From the NCBI GenBank assembly GCA_034666705.1, contig JAXDLH010000312.1, positions 1 to 7,526 of the forward strand: a stretch of 7,526 bases of DNA. The letters are read 5' to 3'. This document shows, piece after piece, positions 1-6,300 of the stretch; the first letter of the stretch is position 1; the number at the start of each line of letters is the position of its first letter. The notes beneath the pieces are model-generated. The model was not told where the DNA came from and did no database searches. It saw only the letters and a list, made by a program, of their open reading frames with translations. Source of the stretch: JAXDLH01 sp034666705. GTDB lineage: Bacteria; Chloroflexota; UBA6077; SHYK01. The position numbers were made by a program, and so were the translations under genes.

Positions 1-126
1 ACCGCGCGGGCCTATCATCGCCTGCTCAAAGTGGCGCGCACGGTCGCCGACCTGGCCGGCGCGGAGGCGATCCAGCCGGCGCACCTCGCCGAGGCGCTGC
101 AATACCGCCCCCGCCAGAGCGCGTAG
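1..126 (+). CDS. ComM/YifB-family Mg-chelatase-like AAA+ ATPase, C-terminal end (partial)
   Basis: The frame is open from base 1 and stops with TAG at 124-126, giving the last 41 residues. It begins TARAYHRLLKVARTVADL and continues with AEAIQPAHLAEALQYRPR near the end. This is the typical C-terminal helical segment of the YifB/ComM family (magnesium chelatase subunit ChlI-like, C-terminal domain), in which a conserved 'R.Y.RxLKVARTIADL' helix precedes 'HLAEALQYR'. ComM proteins are AAA+ helicases that promote branch migration during natural transformation. The ATPase domain lies upstream of the window. Base composition is high (44 of the first 60 bases are G or C), unlike the genes that follow, so this is probably the chromosomal backbone edge. 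Bases 36-62 recur exactly at 3256-3282. Family identity is confident; an ortholog-level name is not assigned from a tail alone. Confidence 0.85.
   Translation, partial: TARAYHRLLKVARTVADLAGAEAIQPAHLAEALQYRPRQSA
36..62 (+). repeat. 27-bp direct repeat, copy 1 (inside comM tail)
   Basis: The bases starting gcgcacggtcgcc and ending cctggccggcgc are identical to 3256-3282. In this copy the repeat is coding and lies in the conserved ARTVADLAG part of the ComM C-terminus. The match stops at 35 and 63, where the two flanks diverge. The copies are in the same orientation, 3220 bp apart. A match this long cannot be chance in 7.5 kb. Confidence 0.95.
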
Positions 127-188
127 CCGATGGACGTTGAACAGAATTGCTCGTCGGTCAATGCGACAACGGCTGGTGGCAATTCCTG

Positions 189-701
189 ATGCGGCGAGAG
201 CAGATCGAGCAATGTCTGTTGGAGGTCGGGGCGTACTTGGACGAGCAGGGACTTATCGGTGAAATCCTGCTCCTTGGGGGCGCCTATATGACGCTCGTGC
301 TCCAACAGCGCGAGGCGACAATGGACGTCGACGCCTACTTCGCCACAAATGCGGCTGCTATCCGCGAGGCTGGTGAACGAGTCGCTGCAGCCCACGGCTT
401 ACCAGCAGACTGGCTGAACGATGCTGTCAAAGGCTTTCTCTACGTGCAGCCGACGATGGTACCATGGCGCGATTACCCTGGCCTGCGGATCTATGCACCT
501 CCGGCTGAGTATATCTTTGCAATGAAAGCACTCGCTGGTCGTCCTGGTGATGTGCGAGACCTCGAAATCTTGCGAGATATGGTCGATATTACGACAATGG
601 ATCAGGCACTTGGCATCGTGACTCGCTACATTCCCGAGCGACTGCTTGCGCCGCGCATTCGGTATCTCTTGGAGGATCTCATTGGCGACGAGCCACGTTA
701 G
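189..701 (+). CDS. DUF6036-like nucleotidyltransferase-fold protein (putative toxin or defence component)
   Basis: This 170-residue protein resembles the small nucleotidyltransferases grouped as DUF6036/AbiEii-like. A helical start (LLEVGAYLDEQGL) leads to the strand-turn motif EILLLGGAYM with the paired glycines at 30-31. The acidic metal-binding pair follows as TMDVDAY (Asp46, Asp48). The family-typical segment GLPADWLNDAVKGFL (70-84) comes next, then APPAEYIFAMKALAGR and RDLEILRDMVD. The usual motif is GGxAM; here it is GGAYM, with both glycines kept. I chose ATG 189 because a GGTGG lies nine bases upstream. A TTG at 147 is in frame but lacks a ribosome site and would add 14 poorly family-like residues. 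The gene starts 62 bases after comM ends and overlaps the next gene by 20 bases. Its G+C is clearly lower than the comM tail. Likely activity is nucleotide transfer to an unknown target; its role as the toxin or effector of a pair is inference. Confidence 0.8.
   Translation: MRREQIEQCLLEVGAYLDEQGLIGEILLLGGAYMTLVLQQREATMDVDAYFATNAAAIREAGERVAAAHGLPADWLNDAVKGFLYVQPTMVPWRDYPGLRIYAPPAEYIFAMKALAGRPGDVRDLEILRDMVDITTMDQALGIVTRYIPERLLAPRIRYLLEDLIGDEPR
671..675 (+). promoter_or_regulatory. Strong Shine-Dalgarno (GGAGG) deciding a TTG start
   Basis: GGAGG lies inside the end of the nucleotidyltransferase gene, six bases before TTG at 682 in the +1 frame. It is the best ribosome site in the window for a plus-strand gene, and it selects 682 over the ATG at 646, which lies deeper in the upstream gene and has no such signal. 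The arrangement implies coupled translation of the two proteins. Confidence 0.7.
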
Positions 702-1080
702 CTACGCGCCGCAGGACGCGGCTGCGACGCTCCGTCGCATCGCATCGAATACAGACCCTTGGGTTGCATTCGGACAATTCGTCGATGATTGGCGGCGAGC
801 CCTACCAGATGACCGGTCTGGGCTCGTAGCTCAGCCGCTGCCTGCAGCACCTGGCGAGCTCGTGCGATGGGCGGCACTGCTCGCTGCCTCGGTTGAGTCG
901 CTTTGTGTTCGCGATGGCATCCCGACTCCGGAGTGGACGAGCCGACCCGAGTATCGACTGTCGGAGCCCTGGTTCCTATATCCGGGCTGGCGCCTGCGCC
1001 CTTCGCTCTTGATCGACACGCCGGTGCCCTTCCGCGCCCGCAATATCTTCGGAGGCGACCGCATCCTGGACCGCGTGTAG
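682..1080 (+). CDS. Conserved hypothetical partner of the DUF6036-like nucleotidyltransferase
   Basis: This 132-residue soluble protein is encoded from TTG 682, overlapping the nucleotidyltransferase gene by 20 bases. It is tryptophan- and proline-rich, with landmarks DPWVAFGQFVDDWRRAL (25-41), RWAALLAASVESLC (62-75), PEYRLSEPWFLYPGWRLR (89-106) and the C-terminal TPVPFRARNIFGGDRILDRV (113-132). I recall the ending 'PF..RNIF.GDR.L.R' from unnamed proteins encoded next to DUF6036-type nucleotidyltransferases in high-GC bacteria, which agrees with the context here. No catalytic motif, membrane segment or DNA-binding helix-turn-helix is evident. In the two-gene arrangement it would be the natural candidate for antitoxin or regulatory partner, but gene order (downstream) does not by itself decide which partner is protective. 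The family link is from memory and the function is not known. Confidence 0.7.
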   Translation: MATSHVSYAPQDAAATLRRIASNTDPWVAFGQFVDDWRRALPDDRSGLVAQPLPAAPGELVRWAALLAASVESLCVRDGIPTPEWTSRPEYRLSEPWFLYPGWRLRPSLLIDTPVPFRARNIFGGDRILDRV

Positions 1081-1081
1081 A

Positions 1082-1138
1082 TATGCCCGGGCGGCCGTCA
1101 AATGCGAAATGCTTGTGCTGCGGCCACCAGAGGGCATA
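1082..1138. other. Nested stem-loop directly after the stop codon
   Basis: TATGCCC at 1082-1088 pairs perfectly with GGGCATA at 1132-1138, and inside it GGCCG at 1093-1097 pairs with CGGCC at 1121-1125. The structure begins one base after the stop of the 682-1080 gene. There is no U-tract, so it is not a canonical intrinsic terminator; it could act as an mRNA 3'-end structure for the two-gene unit. Confidence 0.4.
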
Positions 1139-1169
1139 CCATCTGCCCGCCTCCACAGTGCGGGATGGT
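1138..1169. terminator. Putative bidirectional terminator hairpin between convergent genes
   Basis: ACCAT (1138-1142) and CCCGC (1146-1150), separated by a three-base bulge, pair with GCGGG (1160-1164) and ATGGT (1165-1169) around a nine-base loop, giving ten pairs. It sits between a plus-strand gene ending at 1080 and a minus-strand gene ending at 1229, where terminators are expected. No run of T follows on either strand, so the assignment rests on position and stem strength only. The rest of 1081-1228 shows no gene. Confidence 0.4.
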
Positions 1170-1228
1170 CGGCTTCACGCCCCCCTAACGAGTTGGTGAT
1201 CGCATCCCGGCAGTCCCACACAAGGATG

Positions 1229-1744
1229 CTACGGCGCCGTGACGGTGAAATCGACCTGCCCCTGGGGCCCGCCGCCTCGTGATGCCGCTTCAAGGCTCCA
1301 GTGGCCAATGCACGATGCCTGCTCAGTCTCGTCAAGGGCGAACGTGAGAGCAGCGACGCCCAGCCCGTCCGCACCGCTAAGCGCCCGCTTGGCGCAGTCC
1401 CCGGGGCCCTGGAAGACCCAGCCGACCCGATGGTTGGGCTCAAGGCCCACGAACACGAACTGCAGCGGCGCGGTGGCGGGCACACTGCCCGCCATGGCCG
1501 AGACCCCATCGGGGAATCGCACGGCGAACGACCCGCTGGCGAGCGCCAGCAGATCGGCATCAACCTGCTCCACCGGCTCGCCGAACTGGTCGCCGAACGC
1601 GCGAGCGAAGGGGATGGGCGGACTGTTGCCGGCCGCGATCAGCGTGTTCTCGATCGCCTTCAGCCCCCGTCGCTCCGCCAACTGACGGAGGATCACGCGG
1701 GCCGCATCGTAGAGCAGGTCCGGGTTCGCATCCGCGGCCGCCAC
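1229..1744 (-). CDS. C-terminal part of the frameshifted metallopeptidase (fragment)
   Basis: This frame carries what looks like the missing C-terminal part of the peptidase encoded at 1771-2424. Its sense continues upstream without an initiation codon of its own: just before the GTG at 1744 the frame reads QLPHLTALVSNRDW from 1786. It then gives a helical stretch, PDLLYDAARVILRQLAERRG followed by LKAIENTL and PFARAFGDQFG, the pattern seen after the zinc site in gluzincin (peptidase MA-like) proteins, where 'Y..A..v...L..r.G...l' and '..AF...fG' recur. The last ~100 residues (from SGSFAVRF to DFTVTAP) look beta-rich, with an FVFVGLEP strand, and I do not recognise them. I do not believe 1744 is a true start; this is the distal half of one gene split by a single-base shift near 1787. 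Confidence 0.65.
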   Translation of the reverse strand: MAAADANPDLLYDAARVILRQLAERRGLKAIENTLIAAGNSPPIPFARAFGDQFGEPVEQVDADLLALASGSFAVRFPDGVSAMAGSVPATAPLQFVFVGLEPNHRVGWVFQGPGDCAKRALSGADGLGVAALTFALDETEQASCIGHWSLEAASRGGGPQGQVDFTVTAP

Positions 1745-1770
1745 CCAGTCTCGATTACTGACCAGTGCGG

Positions 1771-2424
1771 TCAGGTGCGGCAGTTGCCCTGGCGTGCCGC
1801 CGCGCCGAGGGTAGCCTCCGCGACGTACTCACGGCGCGCCAGGTAATCAGGGGCTACCTCATGCACCACCTGGCTGGCCACAAAGTCCGCCACGCCCTCG
1901 TCAAACCATTGCGGATAGGGTCGGCGGCGGGACAGCGCGTGCTCCGCTTGGTGGGCGACTTCATGCGCCACCGCCCATGTCAGCAGGCCATCGTTCCCCT
2001 TGAGGAGCGCCGGATCGTAGTAGGTCCCCGGATGCTTGCCCCCAAGAAAGCTGTAGCCGATGCTGGCAATGGGCACCTCGCTCTGCGGCGCCCCGGCTAA
2101 CTCCCGGCCGGACCGCTCATAGGCGGCGCGGGAGCCGAGCACGAAGTAGTCCATGAGATCGAGCTCACCGACGTTCAACGTGGTGGGGACGACGCGATCA
2201 GCGAAGCGGATGCTCGCCAGCATCTGCCGGGCAGCGTCTTCGTCGAGGGGCTGCTGCACGTAGAGCCGGCCGCCCTCGAACTGGACGAGGTTGAAATCCC
2301 ACCCATCCAGGGTGACCGGGCTGAGCGTCAGCGCGGTTGGCGCCGCGGCGAGCGGCATGCGCTGGCTCGGTGCGGGTGCGTAGGAGACGATGAGGGCGAG
2401 CAACGCGGCCCAAGCCCAACGCAT
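1771..2424 (-). CDS. Secreted HExxH zinc metallopeptidase (gluzincin/peptidase MA-like), catalytic part, frameshifted at its end
   Basis: From ATG at 2424 the protein opens with a signal peptide or anchor, MRWAWAALLALIVSYAPAPS, so it should act outside the membrane. A beta-rich N-terminal region (VTLDGWDFNLVQFEGGRLYV) follows, then the catalytic zinc motif HEVAHQAEH (HExxH at residues 154-158) and, 18 residues after the second His, the glutamate of WFDEGVADFV (Glu176). HExxH plus WxxEGxA is the gluzincin signature: two His and one Glu bind zinc, and the Glu of HExxH activates water. All catalytic residues are therefore intact. The frame ends at 1771 just after ATLGAAARQG, and the homologous continuation lies in another frame (1229-1744). 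An in-frame ATG at 2520 would give a longer N-terminus overlapping the upstream gene by 17 bases; I prefer 2424 because the signal sequence starts there, although neither has a good ribosome site. An intact version from 2424 would be 398 residues. Substrate unknown. Confidence 0.72.
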   Translation of the reverse strand: MRWAWAALLALIVSYAPAPSQRMPLAAAPTALTLSPVTLDGWDFNLVQFEGGRLYVQQPLDEDAARQMLASIRFADRVVPTTLNVGELDLMDYFVLGSRAAYERSGRELAGAPQSEVPIASIGYSFLGGKHPGTYYDPALLKGNDGLLTWAVAHEVAHQAEHALSRRRPYPQWFDEGVADFVASQVVHEVAPDYLARREYVAEATLGAAARQGNCRT

Positions 2425-2503
2425 GGCGCAGAAGGCAGGCGGTCCGCCCACAGCCGCTGCGCCCAACCAGGGAGGCTCGCACAGCGCCACGGCTGCGATG
2501 ACC

Positions 2504-3034
2504 TTACGTTTCGCGGTCATTCCCGACCCAGCCGCAACTGAGACAGGTGTACCAGCGCTTACCACGCGCGTTGAGCTGGGTGAATGCGCGCAGCATGGCG
2601 CCGCACGTGGGGCATGGCGTGCTGAGCGGCCAGTCGAGACCCAGGGCTTCTTCCACCCGTTGCGGCGAAAGCCCGCTGGCGAGAAGCAGGTCGTGAATCT
2701 CTTCGCGGCGGCGGCCGCTCCGCAAGAACCCCTGGACCTTACCGGCGAGAGAGCGGCCCTGATACTTCTGCGCCCAGGCTAGGCGAACGTCGTTCGCAGA
2801 CCACAATCCAGCGGCGAGGAGCCCGCCGGCACCTGCGGCGCAAATGCCGCCCCCAACGACCTCTATCACGAGCATGAAAGGATAGCGGTCCGCAAGTACC
2901 GTCCTGACCGGCGCGTCGCGGAACGCCGGGTCCGAGGCGAAGAGCAGGAACTCAAACAGGGCGGTGAAGACCACGACGGCGATGCCCAGTCCGAGGACTC
3001 CGCCACCGCCAAATGCCAACTTGCTGCGCGACAT
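2504..3034 (-). CDS. Two-TM membrane protein with C-terminal zinc ribbon
   Basis: This 176-residue protein starts at ATG 3034 (an adjacent ATG at 3037 is possible), behind a GAGGGG at 3044-3039. Two hydrophobic helices are clear: about residues 8-33 (GVLGLGIAVVVFTALFEFLL) and about 53-77 (FMLVIEVVGGGICAAGAGGL). A basic stretch follows (GFLRSGRRREE), then a small helical segment (IHDLLLASGLSPQRVEEALG) that looks like a short alpha-helical recognition module. A zinc ribbon completes the protein: CPTC at 141-144 and CLSC at 164-167, each followed by glycine or a small residue. The ribbon and helical module are probably cytoplasmic. I do not recognise a named family. It lies directly upstream of the secreted metallopeptidase on the same strand, 79 bases before ATG 2424 or overlapping it if 2520 is used, so the two are probably co-transcribed. 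A role in sensing or in supporting the peptidase is only a guess. Confidence 0.7.
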   Translation of the reverse strand: MSRSKLAFGGGGVLGLGIAVVVFTALFEFLLFASDPAFRDAPVRTVLADRYPFMLVIEVVGGGICAAGAGGLLAAGLWSANDVRLAWAQKYQGRSLAGKVQGFLRSGRRREEIHDLLLASGLSPQRVEEALGLDWPLSTPCPTCGAMLRAFTQLNARGKRWYTCLSCGWVGNDRET

Positions 3035-3255
3035 CATTCCCCTCGCTTCGGGACCACGAGCGACGAACGAAATTGGGCCGGAGTATGCGCGGATCACCAG
3101 GCGCGGCCCCGTTCGGAGGCCGAGGGCGCGAGCGAGCAACGTCGGCCGCTCGCATGGCGGCATTATTGCGCCGGCATTTACCCGCGTCTATAGCGGCACC
3201 GCGTGACTTTGCTCGTCGTGGAGCAAGACAAAGGTTGCTACGTCGATAGTCGATA
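3035..3255. other. Non-coding interval between divergent genes
   Basis: This stretch separates the minus-strand membrane-protein gene from the Rhs remnant. It should hold the promoter for the minus-strand pair, but no convincing -35/-10 pair stands out. A loose plus-strand match, TTGCGC and TATAGC 17 bases apart around 3167-3195, is too weak to call. A small perfect hairpin lies at 3209-3226 (TTGCTC, six-base loop, GAGCAA). No gene is seen. Confidence 0.5.
3242..3255 (+). repeat. Two tandem copies of GTCGATA abutting the 27-bp repeat
   Basis: GTCGATA occurs at 3242-3248 and again at 3249-3255, and the next base begins the 27-bp repeat copy at 3256. Such short tandem duplications exactly at a junction resemble repair or insertion scars, though a 7-bp duplication alone can be chance. 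Confidence 0.6.
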
Positions 3256-3282
3256 GCGCACGGTCGCCGACCTGGCCGGCGC
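3256..3282 (+). repeat. 27-bp direct repeat, copy 2 (at the broken 5' edge of the Rhs gene)
   Basis: Identical to 36-62 over 27 bases and in the same orientation. Here it is not in the ComM frame: read in the Rhs frame it encodes ARSPTWPA, followed immediately by residues that do look like an Rhs-type N-terminal module (LDLDGNGGYLGRH). The repeat therefore coincides with the left limit of recognisable Rhs coding sequence. Confidence 0.95.
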
Positions 3283-3362
3283 TCGACCTCGATGGCAATG
3301 GCGGCTACCTCGGCCGGCACGCCACCACCGGCCAGCCGCTCTTCCATATCCTGCCGCCGACG

Positions 3363-6300
3363 GTGAGCGACGCGCGCGCGCGGAGTGGCAGCGCCACCCT
3401 GACCTTGGATGCCGAGGCGGGGACGATGAATCTCGCCCTCGATCCGCTCTTCCTGGCGGGGGCTATCTACCCGATCACGATCGATCCCTCGGTGCTGTGG
3501 CTGGGGGTCCCGGCGCCCACGGCGCTCGCCGGCGGCAACCACATCCTGGAGGACAGCCATGGCAACGTGCTCACCCTCCTGGCCGGAGGCACCAGCGGCG
3601 CGGTGCTCGTGGGCTATAGCACCACGGGCGGCTCCTGGACCTCAACCTCACTGACGATCTCCTCGAGCAACTGCGACAGCGCCGCCGGGGTGCTGGACGC
3701 CAACAATGTCATCTACTGGGCATGCGGCGGGGCGTATGGCACCGGCGCGATCAGCTACGATGCGGCCTTCCACATCAGCGGAGTCAGTCTGACTCAGGCC
3801 GCGACCTACGCCGGCGGCACGGCGTCCAGCCTGGTGCTCGACAAGTTCGGACAACCGGTCGTGGCCTGGGTTGGCTCCGATGGCTCGATCAACGTCGGAC
3901 GCCCGGGCGGCTTCTACGGCTTCATGGGTATCCAGGGCAACATCTACACCTCACCGGACGTCATCGCCAGCAGCAACGGCGCGGCGGTGAGCCTCGTCCG
4001 CATGCCTGCCGGGAGTCCGAGCAGCGCCAACGACGATGCGATCTATCTCTTCTACGCCGCCGCGGGGTTCGCCGGGAGCGGCGTAGTTGATTGGACGAAG
4101 GCCACCGTCAGTGGCCAGGCCTACAACGCCTGGGGCACGCTCAATTACCTCACCGTGGCCGCCGCTGATCCCTCGGCGCTCAGCACGGCACAGGACGTGG
4201 CGCATCATGCAATCGTCGTAGCCGCCGCGCCCGCCACCTGGTGCCCGCCCTACGGCTGCGCCCCGCAGATCGCGGTCATCCGCAAGCTCGCGAGCAACGA
4301 TGCCGACAGTAACAACCAGGTCCTCAACACCCTCGCCAACGCCCCGATGGGGACACAACCCAGCGTGTCGGTCGACCGGGGTGACGTGTACGTGGCGTTC
4401 CAGGATAGCAGCGGCTACCTGGCCTATCAGGGTAACCACACCGGGACCTGGGACGCCAATGAGACCGTGCTCGACTGGGTACCGTACCAGGATTCGTATC
4501 CGTCGCTGCGTCGAGACGGCCCCGGCGATGGCAACCTCGACTTCGTGTGGACGACGACATACTCCGGCACTAGCACGACGGCAGTCAATTACTGGCGGTT
4601 GGCCCGCGGGCCGCAGATCAGCGGGCTCACGCCAAGCCCGCAGAGCATCATCCCACTGCTAAATCAGTTCACCACCTTGAGCTACGGCCTGAGCGACACG
4701 TTCAGCGGCAGCCTCACGGTCACGGCGCGGGTCTATCCGGGCTGGATGGGAAATGGCATGTGGCCCTTTGCCTACCAGCCGAGCGGCACCCCAGTACGAA
4801 CGCTCAATGCGTCCGGCCAGGCGCAGGGCAACCAGAGCCTGGCGTGGGACGGTAAGGACAACAGCGGGGTCGCCGTGCCGCCCGGCTACTACACCGTGGC
4901 GCTGACAGCTACTGACAGCCTCGGGGCGACCTCGACTACCTGGGGCATCACCATAGCGGTGGCGATCGGGGCTACGGCCACCTACGGCTACGATCACCTG
5001 AACCGGCTTACCAGCGCGACGGTGAAGAGCCAGACCTTCTCGCTCTACTGCGGCCCCAACCCCTGCGCCATCTTCAACGGCGGCAACGCCCGGGTTACGA
5101 CGTACGGCTTCGACCTCGTGGGCAACCGCACCAACCAGCAGAACACCCTGCCCGGGGCCGCCACCCCAGTCACCACGAGCTATACCTATGACAAGGCCGA
5201 CCGTATCCAGACGGCCGGCTCACTCAGCTATGCGTTCGACGCCGACGGCAACGTGCGCAGCCGCACTCCCAGCGGGGGCAGCGCGACGACGTATGCCTAC
5301 GACCAGGCCAACCGCCTCACCGGCACGACGACCGGTGGCGTGACCAGCAGTTACATCTTCGACGGGGATGGCAAGCGGGTGAGCCGCACTGTGGGCGGGG
5401 TCACCACCAGCCAGCTCTACGACACCACCGGCTCGCTCCCAATGCTGCTGGACGACGGGCAGCGCAAGTACGTCTACGGGCCGAGCGGGGTGATCTACGA
5501 GGTGGACAAGGCCTCGGGCAGTCCCTATGTACTGCACACCGATGCTCAGGGCTCGGTACGGGTGATCATCGACAGCCTCGGGAACGTGATCGAGACCTAC
5601 TACAACGACGAGTATGGCAACCCGCTGATCACGCTCTCAGCCAGCGCGCCCAACAACGCGGCCGCCCAGCCGCTCCAACACACGGCAGAACCGCGGGATC
5701 TGGAGACCGGCTTCATCTACCTGCGGGCGCGGATGTACGACCCGAGCATTGGCCGGTTTCTGCAAGAGGATCCCAAGGGACTTTCGAGCTGCACACTCGG
5801 GTTACCCCGGACAATGAACCTTTACGTGTACGCCGGGAACAATCCACTAAGCGCCGCGGACCCGACTGGCCTCCAGGCGGCTTCAACTGCCACAGACTGG
5901 TCTAACGAAAATTGCCCTAAAAAGAGAGCAGAGATCCAGGCCAAGGCCGGTGAGGTGCAACGTAGGTTCAATCAACTTAATAGCGATTGGAATGAACTCC
6001 GGATATATCGCCCCTACGCGGAGTGGTATGGACAAAAGGACACGTATCAGGGACATGTATTCATGTTCCAAAAAGAGCAAAAAGAGCTAAAGGACATGAT
6101 TGATGATTTCTTCGACAAGTGCAATGATCCGAATGTTCCCTGGAACGGCAAGGAGGGAGCGGTTAACGACGTTATAATCCGATCGGATGCCCTTCGCTGG
6201 CGGGCGCCCTCGCCACCCCCACCTCCCGCCCCACCAGAAGGTACAGGGGGATGGACCGAGCAGGACTTCGGGTACGATTGGGGTAATCTCCCGGGGGATC

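Noticed and set aside
147..188. TTG 147 as the start of the nucleotidyltransferase
   Set aside because: No Shine-Dalgarno sequence, and the extra 14 residues do not look like the family N-terminus; ATG 189 has GGTGG nine bases upstream.
130..189. Nineteen-codon frame (MDVEQNCSSV...) whose TGA overlaps ATG 189
   Set aside because: It looks like a coupled leader peptide, but there is no ribosome site before 130 and the sequence has no attenuator-like codon run or hairpin; probably chance.
903..1199. Plus-strand frame containing CLCCGHQRAYHLPA, which looks like a small zinc-binding motif
   Set aside because: Most of it overlaps the 682-1080 gene in another frame, only three clustered cysteines are present, and the same bases form the stem-loops; no ribosome site.
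1200..1230. GCATCC/GGATGC inverted pair just after the metallopeptidase stop as a terminator
   Set aside because: Six pairs with a loop of about 16 bases and no T-run; weaker than the hairpin at 1138-1169.
976..1563. Long minus-strand open frame of 195 codons across the convergent gap
   Set aside because: It runs antisense to the 682-1080 gene and out of frame with the metallopeptidase part; low-complexity Arg/Ser/Pro composition typical of a shadow in high-GC DNA.
3167..3195. TTGCGC-17-TATAGC as a promoter for the Rhs gene
   Set aside because: Only weak matches to both boxes, and the gene downstream is probably truncated; not enough to annotate.
2952..3560. Minus-strand open frame of 202 codons spanning the Rhs start
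   Set aside because: Arg-rich shadow that crosses the intergenic junction and overlaps two better-supported genes.
3951..4439. Minus-strand frame of 162 codons inside the Rhs gene
   Set aside because: Codon shadow of the beta-rich region; no ribosome site, no recognisable domain, and the plus strand is clearly coding.
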